Below the pieces are notes generated by a model. The model was given only the letters and a program-made list of their open reading frames with translations, ran no database searches and was not told the origin of the DNA. Of a stretch of 64,000 bases of DNA, positions 1 through 11,386 are shown in pieces. How positions within the stretch are numbered: the stretch's first letter is position 1; each line of letters begins with the position of its first letter. The position numbers and the translations under genes are program-made. Source of the stretch: Asparagopsis taxiformis (taxonomy: Eukaryota; Rhodophyta; Florideophyceae; Bonnemaisoniales; Bonnemaisoniaceae); contig JALQPE010002153.1 in the NCBI GenBank assembly GCA_030407315.1, forward strand, positions 26,471 to 90,470, given 5' to 3'.

Positions 1-2272
1 CCGAGATCATCGGCCAACCGCCGCACATGCGGAATCGATAGCAATTCGCGACTCGACAATTCCCCACGTAGGATATCAACAGCAGGAGGCTGACGCGTGA
101 CTACATCATCACCGTTCACGGATGGCTCAGAACCTTGGTCGGATGTCAGAAGCGCCTCCATGGCGGGACCCACTTGGGATGAAGGGGCAGCTGTAGGCTG
201 AGGGGTTGGCGCGGTAGGCGCGACGGTCATCGGGACCTGACTTTCGTACAAGTCATCAGCACCACTGGGTGGTAAGGAAGCAACAGGAGCGAAGCTCCGT
301 CCTGCGTAAGGCGAACGCCCAGCTGGGCCTCCCGCCTCGGCGGCCGTCCACCACGGACGCGGCACAAATGCCTCGCCAACAGGCTGATATTTGTAAGAAT
401 CGGGATGACCGTCGGAATAATTGTCAGGCTCCACGCCGTAATACCCATCTTCGGTGAACTCACCATCTCTGCGATAAGGCGGCAGCTCTGCGACTGTACC
501 ATCTCGATGGTTTAACACGTTAATACGTAACGCCCTCACCGGCAAGTCACTGACTGTTGGCAACAGTCCTGTAGATAACCACCTTCTCCGGTGCCACTCC
601 CGTGATGTTGGTACTGACCAATTCCTGCGGATAATCATCACCCCCAAGGGCCACCTTCAGCAACCGACGCACTACCGAACCAGGTAACTCCCGACTATAG
701 GGGACCACGTCCGACACCGGAACCTTCGGGATATCGTACCAAGTACTGCTCACCCTATTGAGGAGTTCCTCCGCCATCACCGGCACAAAGCCCCGCGTCT
801 CGGCGGTACGAGCCAACTCGATCCCTATAAGGATACCCCTCTCCAGCTCGAGGTACGATCGGAACCTGTCCATCCGCCATTCGGGCGCGTCGCGAAGAGC
901 GGAATTGTGGAAGTACACCAGCGACGGAGGGTCGGCAACGGGCAAACACATCGGTGGAGATGACTGGCCTTCCCAAGTGGGATCATCCCATAGCGGGTCC
1001 AAAGCTTCCCTAGCTACCTTCATGGGTCTAGTAGCCGGCTCAGCAGAGCTACCATGACGGTGCGCGAACACGCGATAATCATTCGCCGTCACCTCACGCC
1101 CCATCCTTCGGGAAGTAACCCTAGCGTGCAAACGCATATGATGCTCATAGCTACCCGTATCGGGACGTGGAGGTTACGCAAACCAGCGTGACCGAACCAT
1201 CGGTAGATCCGCTACGGAGCCTTGGTATGATCCCTCTTGGAACAAGCGACGATTCCTACGTTCGACGTAAAGCGCATCTCCGGGATGAAGCAGGAAATTC
1301 CTGTCGCTACATAGCGTATGGGGAACACGGAAGTGACGCATCGGGCGACTCGAGGGGAGACGGGCGTAAGCCGACCAACATTCGTTTTGAACCTGATGGT
1401 TTTGACCCCGGAGGGAGCTCATGAGAAGCATGTCGCGACGTAACTCGCTTCTCGGGCGATCCGTAAAGTCCCTACGAGGGAGTCGCGCAAACGGGTAGTG
1501 TTCCCAAGGAGCAGCGAGCTCACGCCTGAAAGGCAAGGTTTGCGTGTCGAATACCACCAGTTCATCAGCATTGGCTGGGTAGAATTCTCCTATGGAGCGC
1601 CAATTGGCAGTCGGCTTAGGTGCCCGAGGAGGAGTGTCGTGTGACGTAACAGCTGTTGCTGGGGCAGACGCAACCGCGTAAGGATCAACTAGGGCGGTGC
1701 CCGACGGTCTTTCGCCTACGGAGGCATCGGCGGCAGCCGCACCAGACCCACCTCAGGTAACTCTGCCAGTAGAGGCGTATGGGTCTATGACCTTCTCGAC
1801 AGGTTGAGCATTAGCCTTTTCGGCTGCTGCCTTCTCGGCTTCTGCTCGAGCAGCCTCGCGGCGCAACTCTTCTTCTCTACGCTTTCGAGCGTCCGCCAGT
1901 ATCTGCTGGTTGCGGCGACCATAGTCCTCATAGGGATTCGCTGAAGCGTCACGACCAGAAGAGGTACGAGCCGCAGGGGCGGAAGGACGAGAAGTAATCG
2001 GACGCGAACTTGGCGAAGGCCTGACGTTCGGTTGCCTTGTTGGCCTGGGCGTAGCGCCTCCCTCGGCGACAACTTCTATCACCTCCTCGGTGTTGGCCGG
2101 CATAGCTCCCTTTGGGGACGGGCCGGCGGCCTTCGATGACTCACCTTCGCGTGACGGCGGATTAACCGATGACGGTTTTACACTAGCCACTGGGGTGGAA
2201 GGCTTCGGGGAAGCAGGCGATTCAGCTGGAACAGAGTCGCGCTCTTGTGCGCTTGCCCTGGTAGGGGGGACC

Positions 2273-2760
2273 TGTTGGAACGAATTGGTCGCTTACCGAG
2301 CGTTTATTGAATCTGCGAGCTCACTACATTATTTGTATTCTCGCCGAGGTGCCCCGGCGGTGCTAAGGACAGCCTGTTCATGGCTGCTCCAGACAGACTG
2401 TCACTGACAGTCTGTCCTAGCAAGCACCCGCTGCCAATCTGGTACACGTGGGCTTCTCTATCATATCATCCACACGTGTACACTTATCATAACATTTTCC
2501 CTCTGCTATGATGGCAACCCATCCTGGCATTTCTAATTACTAATTGAAAGTATGAGAAACAAATTGAAACTTCAGACGCTATTATCTCCATGAAGAAAGG
2601 TCGTAGAAGCTTCGGAGAAGTTGCTACCCTACTAATTCGGGCACGCTGAACACGATGAGATAGGTTTCGGAGCGCCTAGAGCACTCTTTCTAGGAGAAAT
2701 CGAGGGTCAAAGTTTTCTCACGTAATTGAGCCCCTCAGGGCCAATTCCAGTGCTCCAACA
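2273..2760 (-). repeat. 3' LTR of element C
   Basis: A 488-bp repeat starting TGTTGGAACG and ending GCTCCAACA, nearly identical to 8097-8584. It contains an 11-bp perfect inverted repeat GACAGACTGTC/GACAGTCTGTC with an ACT spacer at 2392-2416. Confidence 0.95.
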
Positions 2761-5700
2761 CTCCCCCTCTTTGACCTTCTCGATTAATGATCTGGTAGTT
2801 ACCCCCATAAGTTCACGAAGCTTGACGAACTGAATCCTTTGCAGAGGCTTAGTGAGGACATCCGCTACCATATCGGATGTTGGACAGTAGTCGATATCGA
2901 ACATCCCTTCGAGGAGGCAATCGCGGACAAAGTGGTACCGAATGTCGATATGCTTCGTGCGGGTTCCAGAAGCATCGTTCCTAACCATTTTGATAGATCT
3001 TTGATTATCCACATTGATGAGGATAGGATCTGCAGGATTTGTGCTGCTGCTGAAACCAACGATGTTTCTCAGCCAGATTGCCTCCTTCACTGCTGCACTG
3101 AGAGCCATGTATTCGGCTTCTGAGGAAGACTGGGCTACACAGCCTTGCTTACGAGACTTCCAGCTCACCGCTCCTCCAGCCATCTTGAAGACATAGCCAC
3201 TAGTCGACTTCCGGTTGATAGTACAACCGCCCCAGTCCGAGTCGCTGTACCCGACTGGTGCAAGTGTTGCTGTAGCTCTGTACATCACGCCAAAGTCCCG
3301 TGTACCAGCGATGTAGCGTAGGACACGTTTAACGGCTACCTAGAGAGCTTTTGTCGGGGCCTCAACGAACTGTGCAAGTCTCCCAACGGCAAATGTGATG
3401 TCAGGGCGAGTTCCCACCGCTAGGTACATCAGGCTACCAATTGCTCTGCGATAGAGCGTAGAGTCGATGGGCTCAGTTTCTGTATCCCCGACAGAGATCT
3501 GAGCTTACATTGGCGTAACAACGGGACTTGCGTTTTCCATTCCAAACCGTTCCAATACCTTCTCATCGTAGCGGGACTAATTCAAGTGTAGCAGTCCTTT
3601 GGAGGTGTTGCGCGCAATCTCTAGGCCAAGACATACCCGAGCTCTACCACAATCCTTCATCTCGAAACGCTTACTGAACTCTGCTTTCAGCTCATCCAAC
3701 ATATCTCTACTGCTTGAAGCAAGAAGAATATCGTCGACGTATAGTGCAATGATGATCATAGAGTCGTCACGATACCTGACGTAGAAACATGGATCGTACG
3801 GAGAGCTCTGGAAGTCGAGCTGTGAAATGAGAAAGTCATCGATCTTAGCATGCCACTGCCTCGGAGCTTGTTTGAGTCCGTATAGAGCCTTTTGCAGTTT
3901 GCAGACATGGTCTGGATGCTTCGAGTCGACGAATCTCTCCGGCTGCTCCATGAATATGTCCTGCTCGAGATCTCCGTAGAGGAAGGCTGTTTTGACGTCC
4001 ATTTGATCGCAGTGCAAATCGTGGTGGACAGTGAGCGCAAAGAACATGCGAAGAGTACAGAACTGGACAACGGGGGCATAAGTCTGGGCGTAGTCGATGC
4101 CGTACTTCTGCTGGAATCCTCGAGTTACGAGTCGAGCTTTGTGTTTGATCGAGTGCTCACCAGTTTCACTGACAACATCTTTGCGTTTGAAGACCCACTT
4201 CGAAGTGAGGAGGTTGAGAGCTTCATTGCGGGGGACCAGAATCCAGGTGCCATTTGCCCTTCGAGGGAATCCATCTCGGACTGAATGGCCTCAATCCAGA
4301 GATCTTTCTCCTCCCCCTTGGTCACCTCAGTGAAGGTAAGAAGATGTTCCGGAGTGGTATCAGCAGTAGTGGAGACAAGGGCAGTTGTTTTCCACCACTC
4401 ACCCGGAGGTTTACGAGATCGAGAAGATTTACGCGGAGCGTTAAGGAGAGACTCATCAGTAGATGCTGAGGGAGTTGGTGGAGGAGATTGAGGTTGTGGA
4501 GCGTTGGTGTCAGAGTCAGAGTCCGAATGGGATGGAGGAGGAGTATCCTGTTTGATAGAGAGACCAGACTTGCCGTCTCCATCCCATGGCTCAGTATTGG
4601 ACTCAGAAGCAGCATCAACGCCGTTGTAGTCTGTATCAGAAGATGGCAAACGCTTCTTTTGCAGCTCGTCGAACACTACGTCTCGCGACAAAACTACCTT
4701 TTCATTTGCTGTGTCCCATAGTTTGTAGGCTTTCTGGGAGCTTGCGTATCCAAGCATAATTGCTTCCTTTGCCCGCAAATCAAGGGTCTAAAGAAGTTTA
4801 TCAGGCGTTTATCAGGCGTTTTGTACCAGCATCTACTTCCGAACGTTCGCATATGAGCAATACTCGGTTTCCTACCATACCAGATCTCATGTTGCTGTGA
4901 TGGAGCATGGCACGAATTTGATCTTTGAGGGTTCTGTTCATTCTCTCTGCCACACCATTCTGTTGCGGAGTGTATGCACAGGTGGTCTGACGTTTGATGC
5001 CTTTGCTGTCGAGGAAGGAGGTAAAGTCGTTTGAGAAGAACTCTCCCCCTCCATCCGAACGTAGTTGGCGGAGTGTACAACCAGTTTGCGTTTCAGCCAT
5101 GCGCAGGAATCTCTGGAAGGAGTCGAAGCAGTCGGACTTACGGTGAAGCGGGTATACCGTTAGCCATCGGGACTTGTCATCAATAAACGTCACAAAGTAT
5201 CGAGCTCCCCCTTTCGAGAGTACTTCCATCGGCCCTGCCAGATCTGTGTGAACCAACTGGAGTAGCTCAGATGCTCTCGTTTCGGAGAGCTTTGGAATAG
5301 CTGCTCGGGGCATTTTGCCGGTTATGCATCCTTCACATGGGGCACCTGCATCTGATTTCTGAGATTTGATTCGGAGGCCCTTCACAGCAGATAGCTGTTC
5401 CATGCGTGAGATACCGGATTTGTTGACATGCCCGAGCCGCTCGTGCCAGAGCTGTAGCGAGGCCACACAGGCTGTTTGCTGCACATGATCTTTTGGGGCC
5501 TCTGACGAGAAGAGATCAATGGCATAGAGTCCCTTGCTTCTCCGTCCAGTGGCTATCGGTTTGTTGTTCTGATTCAGGATGACTGTATTGTTGTTGAACT
5601 GCACCGATATGCCTCGAGTAGTGAGGGTGCTGACGGAGATGAGAGAAAATACAAAAGAGGAAACGTGGAGGACGTCACGAAGTATGCACTGTTTTATTTC

Positions 5701-6756
5701 CCCATATAGAGAGATCATTAAACGAACATCACCACGGCCGACTGCCATTGAGGTAGACTTATTTCCCAGAGTTACGGAGAACGGTGTTATTCCCTTATAG
5801 GAAACAAACACGGAGCGATCAAAGGTCATGTGAGAGGTGGCAGCAGAGCCTATGTACCAAGTTGATGTATGAAGAGATCCAGGCGTAGTTGACATGAGGC
5901 AAACATACTCTTTCTCTTCATCATTATGGAAAGTAGACGCGGAAACCGTGTTTGATGGAGGATTGCCTTCTGAATCGGTGAGAGTAACCATGGCAGAAGG
6001 TTTGGACCTTGCAGGCCGAGAGCTGGATGGACGGCCATACTTTTGCCAGCAATACGGTTCAGTGTGGTTGGTACGACCGTAATGAGTGCATTTCTTTCGG
6101 TTACTGCCGGGCTGTTTCCCAGACCTAGATAATAATGCAGCCGAGTCAGAAGAAGAGCTTCCAGGTTTCAGAATAGAAGCTCTACGTTCCTCCTGAAGAA
6201 GGAGACTTCGGACTTTGTCGAAGGTGAATGTAGGGTCCTCATCACCTATAGCATCAAGAGCAGTAATGAGTGTCTGGAAGGAAGAAGGAAGGCCATTGAG
6301 GACAGCCATAGCCATTTCCTTGTCGTCGATGATCACGCGCATAGAGCTGAGAACCGAGGCCATCTGTCGAACACGGTTGATGTAGACGAGCATCTGTTCA
6401 CCGGGCTTCATAGTAGCAGTATAGAAGTCACGCCTTGCAGCTAGTTTGTTTAGGAGAGTGTGCCTTTGGTGCACGTTACAGATCTCCTGCCACATTTCCA
6501 GAGCAGTAGTGGTGTGTGAGACGTTCTTGAGCATCTCATCAGACAACGTGATCCCGATGGTCATCCGAGCAGTCTTATCTTTGCGAAGCCACTTGGACAG
6601 TGCTTCCTGGTCTGCAGGGCGTGGAGGACGTAGGTCAGGATCGATCATTTCGTCCACCTCGCGGTGTCCGAGGATGAGCTCCATCTTTTGCTTCCATGAG
6701 TGGAAGTTGGAGTAGTCCAGCTTTTCAATGCGAATGCCGGATGAAGTGCTCTCCAT
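2707..6756 (-). pseudogene. Copia gag-pol of element C, frameshifted and mutated
   Basis: The first ORF (6756-4801, 651 aa, starts MESTSSG) holds a UBN2-type gag. It is followed by a degenerate zinc knuckle, CTHYGRTNHTEPYCW, in which the second Cys is Tyr. The protease segment reads WYIGSAATSHM, where families have D-S-G-A, so the catalytic Asp is lost. The integrase core keeps HTDLAGP, RSDGGGEF and NGVAERMNRT (D, D, E). A frameshift near 4870 moves the rest of integrase to another frame. Reverse transcriptase follows (4047-3577) with the YVDD catalytic motif, then RNase H (3288-2707) with SSSEAEYMAL and LTKPL. Further stops lie between 3577 and 3288. The polyprotein cannot be made intact, so this copy is non-autonomous despite its young LTRs. 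Confidence 0.9.
2761..2776 (-). other. Polypurine tract of element C
   Basis: On the minus strand the bases just before the 3' LTR read GGTCAAAGAGGGGGAG. This is a purine run placed exactly where plus-strand DNA synthesis is primed, and it confirms the element's orientation. Confidence 0.8.
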
Positions 6757-6939
6757 GGCTCTGCAGTAAGTCTTATCTGTTCGACCCTTCCCAAGTGGAC
6801 AACCGATAGTCGTCTAGGGCCAAGCTGGGATCTATAGGATAGAGACTTTTAGCTAAGAGCAAGATGAGTGGAGAACAAGAAACAAGGTTTATCAAGGAGA
6901 AATCAGCTAGATTTCTAGTGTGTCTAGAGAAGAGGAGTA

Positions 6940-7435
6940 CTACTTATCGGAGGAGGAGGAAGCCCTAGAGGCTTTAGCGGCTTTGAGAGTCTTTTCGATG
7001 CCACGGTGGCGGCTACCGCGGAGGTGGTTGTCGAACTCGCTCTGGGTGCGAACGATGACACCGCAGGGCTTGCAGACCTTGAGACAACCTTCCTTGAGGC
7101 GTTCGATAGTCTTCTTATGTCTAGAGCCGCTGAAGTGTGCGACTCTAGACTCGGCGGAGTTGAGAAAGACGTTGCAGTGATGGCACCTCGAGCGGTTTGC
7201 CTTCTTGTTATCCCTCCTTTCGGCGATGCTGTAGGCTTTGCGGAAGACCCGGTCTTGAAGAGACTCCCCCTCGCGACGAAGCCTGGGAGGCTGCTCGTCG
7301 TTGCGCGGTTCCACGCGGTCTTCGTCACTGCTAGACACTGCAGAGAGAAGAGAACAAGAGAGTTAGAAGTTATACCGATCAATACTAAGGTCTAAACCTT
7401 GAAATAGACCGAAAGGTGAAAGGTATAAACTTACT
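6940..7435 (-). CDS. Accessory double U1-type zinc-finger protein of element C (spliced start)
   Basis: The minus-strand frame at 7337-6940 encodes about 132 residues beginning SSSDEDRVEP, with no ATG of its own. A consensus intron precedes it: donor GTAAGT with its G at 7434, and acceptor CTCTTCTCTCTGCAG ending at 7338. Removing these 97 nt joins a terminal A (7435) to TG and creates ATG in this frame, in the context CACAATGTC. The product has two matched fingers, CHHCNVF...HFSGSRH and CKPCGVI...HLRGSRH. Both are Cx2C-x(11-12)-Hx5H, the U1/matrin/JAZ type usually linked to RNA or dsRNA binding. Flanks are basic and Ser-rich. It sits between the primer site and gag, in sense with them. The role is unknown; an RNA-packaging or splicing role is inference. 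It could be a captured host gene. Confidence 0.7.
7338..7434 (-). other. Predicted spliceosomal intron in leader of element C
   Basis: On the minus strand it begins GTAAGTTTATACC and ends in a pyrimidine run TTCTCTTCTCTCTGCAG, 97 nt in all. Splicing would assemble the ATG of the zinc-finger ORF. Predicted by eye; an RNA read across the junction would settle it. Confidence 0.65.
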
Positions 7436-7609
7436 TGTGGATAGAGTTGATGAGAAAACCAAACGTCCGATGAGTTTATTCGGTGATATGTAAAGGCTAT
7501 AACGCTATACCGATCAGGACAAGGTCACTGTCTTACAAGAGCAGGACCGAGTTGAGAAAGGTATAGACTAGCCAATATAAAAGAAAAGGTCGATTCCACT
7601 AATTGGGCC

Positions 7610-7702
7610 TTGAGTGGCCCGGTAGCCGAGTCGGTTGGACGGTCCACGGAGATGTACAGAGCCTTGGTTCGAGTCCCAGCAGCGACGCTGGCCAAACTTT
7701 TT
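7610..7702 (+). ncRNA. tRNA-like Pol III unit, antisense within the leader of element C
   Basis: The plus strand carries an A box TAGCCGAGTCGG (7623-7634), then a B box GGTTCGAGTCC (7666-7676) 31 nt further on. A TTTTT terminator follows at 7698-7702. The D arm can pair (GCCG with CGGT), but the anticodon and acceptor stems do not fold well, so a functional tRNA is unlikely. It is more likely a tRNA-derived SINE head or a decayed tRNA gene. It would be transcribed against the retrotransposon leader. Confidence 0.5.
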
Positions 7703-8082
7703 CCTTCGCACGCGAACCCCAGATAGAAGAATGATGTCACCTGATGACGATGACCAAGAGACGGATGGCAAGATGACAGAGTGTCAGTGTGACACAGTGT
7801 GGATGACAGGATGACATAGTGTCGGCGCGGAGCGGCGACAGACGTGCGGCGCGGCGACAGAGGTGCGCGGCGGCCGAGGAAGAACGCGGTGATGGCCGCG
7901 GCAGCGTGGAGGAGACGCTCAGCAAGACCGCGGAAGCGCGGGAAGGCGCAGAACGGAAGAAAAGCGCGCAAACGAAGAGAAGAGAAAACGAGGCGAGAAC
8001 GAGACGAAATAGGTAAGAGAACGCCGACGCAAACGACGCACTTACCGAAGCGCTAGAGAATAAGAAACGACCTACGAGCGCG

Positions 8083-8096
8083 CTGGGCCCATAACC
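8083..8096 (-). other. Primer binding site of element C (internal initiator tRNA-Met)
   Basis: The bases abutting the 5' LTR read GGTTATGGGCCCAG on the minus strand. Their complement CTGGGCCCATAACC is the anticodon-arm sequence of eukaryotic initiator tRNA-Met with its CAT anticodon. This is the half-tRNA priming used by Drosophila copia and related elements. Confidence 0.85.
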
Positions 8097-8584
8097 TGTT
8101 GGAACGAATTGGTCGCTTACCGAGCGTTTATTGAATCTGCGAGCTCACCACATTATTTGTATTCTTGCCGAGGTGCCCCGGCGGTGCTAAGGACAGCCTG
8201 TTCATGGCTGCTCCAGACAGACTGTCACTGACAGTCTGTCCTAGCAAGCACCCGCTGCCAATCTGGTACACGTGGGCTTCTCTATCATATCATCCACACG
8301 TGTACACTTATCATAACATTTTCCCTCTGCCATGATGGCAACCCATCCTGGCATTTCTAATTACTAATTGAAAGTATGAGAAACAAATTGAAACTTCAGA
8401 CGCTATTATCTCCATGAAGAAAGGTCGTAGAAGCTTCGGAGAAGTTGCTACCCTACTAATTCGGGCACGCTGAACACGATGAGATAGGTTTCGGAGCGCC
8501 TAGAGCACTCTTTCTAGGAGAAATCGAGGGTCAAAGTTTTCTCACGTAATTGAGCCCCTCAGGGCCAATTCCAGTGCTTCAACA
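8097..8584 (-). repeat. 5' LTR of element C
   Basis: 488 bp, TGTTGG...TCAACA, about 99 percent identical to 2273-2760 by eye. It is the promoter-bearing LTR for the minus-strand genes. Confidence 0.95.
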
Positions 8585-8840
8585 GGACCGTCTCTTCGGA
8601 ACGTGCTTGTGTGTTCGCAACCTTGCCAGCAGGCGACGCTGGATCAGCGGGGCCTTTGGCGGCAGTCGAACGCGTTCGCGTTTGCGATTGAGCCACGGTG
8701 GCTGACGGCGCGCGTGGCACGGAAGTCGACGAAGACTTAGCCGGTGTAGGCGAAACCCCGGTGGGGGAGGAGGAAGCTTGGTGGCGAGTCGTGGGACGGC
8801 GAACGCTGGAGCGTGTGGTCGGGCGGTTGGGCGAACCCAT

Positions 8841-10077
8841 ACTGTCTCCTTCCTCTTCGGAGGATTCGAATTGAATCGGAGCACGAGGGTCATCCTAAAA
8901 GCCAGTAGAGGCGATGACGGACGTTGATAAAAACCCTGAAGCGGGACGAACAAGTGGCCTATTGGCTTAAGTCTCCGGAAGGGAGCTGCGCTATTCAACC
9001 CAGGAAGGGGATCGCGAGGCAATGGGCCGAAACGGCGAATGCAAGCCTCGAATTGGCACCGCTCGTGCGATCACGCGGCTAATTATTTAGCAGATGGACG
9101 CAAAAACCCTTTGAGGGATAATGGAAAGGACGCGAATGCGTGGACGCAGTTGGGCACCGAAGGGGTGAATGCGCTGTTTTGCGTTAGGACGATGATGAAC
9201 CTGTAACAGGTATTGATTCCAACAGGAAACGGTCGGGCGGAACTCGGGAAGAGTCGGATGGACAACACATTTAGTGTGCACGCGCCGCGCGCGGGAAAAT
9301 TTTGAATTGCACAATGCAACGGCCACAGCCAAAAATTGTAATTTTATTTGATCAAATTTTGTCGGGACGACAAATCTCTCAGGAGGGGGCCGTGTCGTAC
9401 CGCCTGGCGGTCCTCGCTGATCGAGCTGTGTCGCTTCCCTATTGGATACCCACTTACGGGATGTGCCAATCAGAAGGCACCAGCCAACTGGGCGTGTTTC
9501 CTATACTTAGGGCAAGCTAAGGCTGACAAATAACCCCACCCGGGCCTATCGGCCCCGGCCAAGACCCCACAAGGGGCAAATTTTAACTTAGGCTGATCAG
9601 CCATACATTACAATGTAAGCCTAACTGGCAATAACCTCGCGGGTAGGCGAGTGCCGTTAACTGGGCTCTGGTTTGTCAACAACTGGATATTTATTCCTAA
9701 CCACTAACCCTAGCTTACAGTAGACTTAGTATAAAACTGCCACTGGAATAGCCAGTAGGCACGGTTTCTAGAGTAACGTAAACTCAAGTGGAATTACGAC
9801 CCACTGGAACAGTGTTCGCATACCTATTGTTCAACCCCTCTCCGGGAAAACCTTAGGGTTAGCCAACAGCTCGACGGATTACGTCATCTTGCTCCATTAA
9901 TACGCACCTCGCGTGAGCGCTATAATCGCACAACCCCCTCCGGGTAGCGATACCTTCTCTCTTACGAGATTACCCGCCGGGTACCTATAAGGTTCATCTG
10001 CTCTACCGCTTCCTCTACCGAGGCTCGGGACACCTGTCGGGTGGTTTGCCGCTCCAGCGGATTTTCTACCTGCTACA
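8841..10077 (+). repeat. Probable 3' end and LTR of element A (inner boundary unresolved)
   Basis: No convincing coding sequence. The outer end is placed at 10077, where copia B coding resumes. The partner LTR is outside the window, so the start cannot be fixed. One candidate is TGTCGTACC at 9393, preceded by the purine run AGGAGGGGG. Short inverted runs such as GCCGGGTACC-like segments occur at 9960-10060. Confidence 0.35.
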
Positions 10078-11145
10078 AATTCTGTGAGGGACTTTGTGAA
10101 GAATTCTTTGGCACTGTCCGATGTTAGGTGTTCAATGCGATGGGGGTGGTGTGATGGGTATGGTTTATGTGGTCTGTGATATGAGAAGGGGCGTCTGATT
10201 TTGCAGGTGTGCATTCTATGTGCAAATAGCGGCTTCCTTCGTCGAGGAATGTTATGAAGTACCTGTTATTTAGGAATGATTCAGTCGGGAGAGGGCCGCA
10301 AATGTCGATGTGGACGTGGGTGCCTATCTGGCTGCGGCGGATAGTGCGGTGGAAGGGAGCGACGGATTTCTTTCCAAGTGCGCATCCCGAGCACGTAAAC
10401 AGTGGTGGTGTACGAAGAAGGGTCGATGGCAAATTGTCGACTAGTTTGTTCTTGGCCATGAAGTGTAATTTGATGGGGTGCACGTAGTTCATTTTCATGT
10501 GCCAGTTGTAGTAGTCACGTATTGTAGAAGGGAGATCTACATGGATTTTCGGTGTCGGTCTGCTGCGTGGTTCTTATTTTCGTTTGGGTGCTGGTTTCCT
10601 TAAGGGGCGTTGGATTTTTTTGAATCGTGGTGAGAAGGATTTCTGAATGGGTGTGCGGAGGATTCGGCGGGCGTTCGAGGTGGGGAGGATCTTGTTGGAA
10701 TGTTTTGGTTGGTTGGACTTTTTGCGAGGGTGGTTGAAAGTACGAGCAGCGTTGGCAGATCCTTTTTGTATGGGTCGGGCAGTAAACTCTTATAGAGCGT
10801 TCTTCTTAAGAGGGATGATCGCAACGGTATTTTTCGGGGAAGGTGCTTTTCCCTTCTTGGTGATGAAAGCTCGTTTAGATTGGAAGAGGACATCATGGGT
10901 TTTTGTGATTTGTCCAACGGATAGGAGGTTTTTATAGAGTTGTGGAGCTACCGAGACCATGTGTAATGGGAGGGAATTTGATTTAGAGAGGGGGATAGAA
11001 AGTTTATCACAGTGTGTGATGGATGTGTGGGTACCATCTGAGATGACTGTGGTATGGTTGACCTTTTCCATTCCTGGTACGGGTTATGTAAGGTACGATG
11101 GGTTAGCACCGGAGTCCAGGATGAAGTGTTTGGGAGCGAGTTCAC
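10078..11145 (-). pseudogene. Copia protease and integrase N-terminal remnant of element B
   Basis: In several frames the minus strand shows copia landmarks. A protease-to-integrase linker reads LHMVSVAPQLYKNLLSVGQI near 10940. A GAG-pre-integrase finger follows with HFMAKNKLVDNLP and CSGCALGKKS near 10460-10370. The first integrase Asp lies in HVHIDICGPLP near 10330, and the second in LTSDSAKEFFTKSL near 10100. Frameshifts separate these blocks, so it is inactive. The sequence ends at 10078 where element A inserted. Confidence 0.75.
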
Positions 11146-11386
11146 TTACGAAGTCTGACGTGTCGGTGTCAGAGTCAGCTGAGGAGGCATTTTACTGTAC
11201 TTTTAAGTGTGGTGGCGGTGGCTGGTGGGAGGTTTCAGATCCAGATCGCTTTTCGAGCTTGTATGGCCTGTCTTTGCGTGTGAGGTGAATTTGGCGAGCT
11301 CTACAATGTTTCGTCCAGTGCGTAAGCGAACCGTGGAACGAGCACCACATTCCTGGGTGACTTGGCGGTGGTGCAGATTGGTTTTG

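Larger units (their letters stand above)
2273..8584 (-). mobile_element. Element C: full-length Ty1/copia LTR retrotransposon
   Basis: Two 488-bp direct repeats (2273-2760 and 8097-8584) start TGTTGG and end CCAACA or TCAACA. They are flanked by the 5-bp target duplication GGACC (2268-2272 and 8585-8589). The LTRs differ at only about four positions, so the insertion is recent. Order on the minus strand: 5' LTR, initiator-tRNA primer site, long leader with a 97-nt intron, zinc-finger ORF, gag, protease, integrase, reverse transcriptase, RNase H, polypurine tract, 3' LTR. Integrase before reverse transcriptase defines copia. It is inserted in the antisense ORF of element A. Confidence 0.95.
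1..8840 (-). pseudogene. Antisense accessory ORF of element A, interrupted by element C
   Basis: Read on the minus strand, the frame opens with MGSPNRPTTRSS at 8840 and runs to 8585. It is broken by the 6.3-kb copia insertion and resumes in frame at 2272. It then runs to 547 in a single frame with in-frame stops at about 1753 (TGA) and 1174 (TAA). A further minus-strand frame is open from about 360 to the left edge of the window. The N-terminal 250 residues are Pro/Ser/Thr/Ala-rich. A charged helical stretch (REEELRREAARAEAEKAAAE) lies near 1850, then an Arg/Trp-rich globular part between 1557 and 547. No known domain is recognised. The layout resembles the antisense ORF of element D (low-complexity head, charged helices, W-rich domain), but the sequence similarity is weak by eye. 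The stops suggest decay, although introns could remove some of them. Confidence 0.5.
1..10077 (+). mobile_element. Element A: Ty3-like LTR retrotransposon, 3' part, interrupted by copia element C
   Basis: Two flanks, 1-2272 and 8585-10077, belong to one element split by element C. Joining them across the GGACC target duplication keeps a minus-strand reading frame open. The right boundary at 10077 (ends CTGCTACA) is where copia B coding sequence (integrase, SDSAKEF) stops being recognisable. The layout, a long antisense ORF next to the 3' LTR, mirrors element D at 32-47 kb, so A probably runs on the plus strand with gag-pol left of the window. No gag or pol is visible here, so assignment to Ty3 rests on that resemblance only. 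Confidence 0.45.

Noticed and set aside
7525..7971. 148-aa minus-strand frame in the leader of element C
   Set aside because: It crosses low-complexity leader and the tRNA-like unit, has no domain, and would precede the predicted intron.
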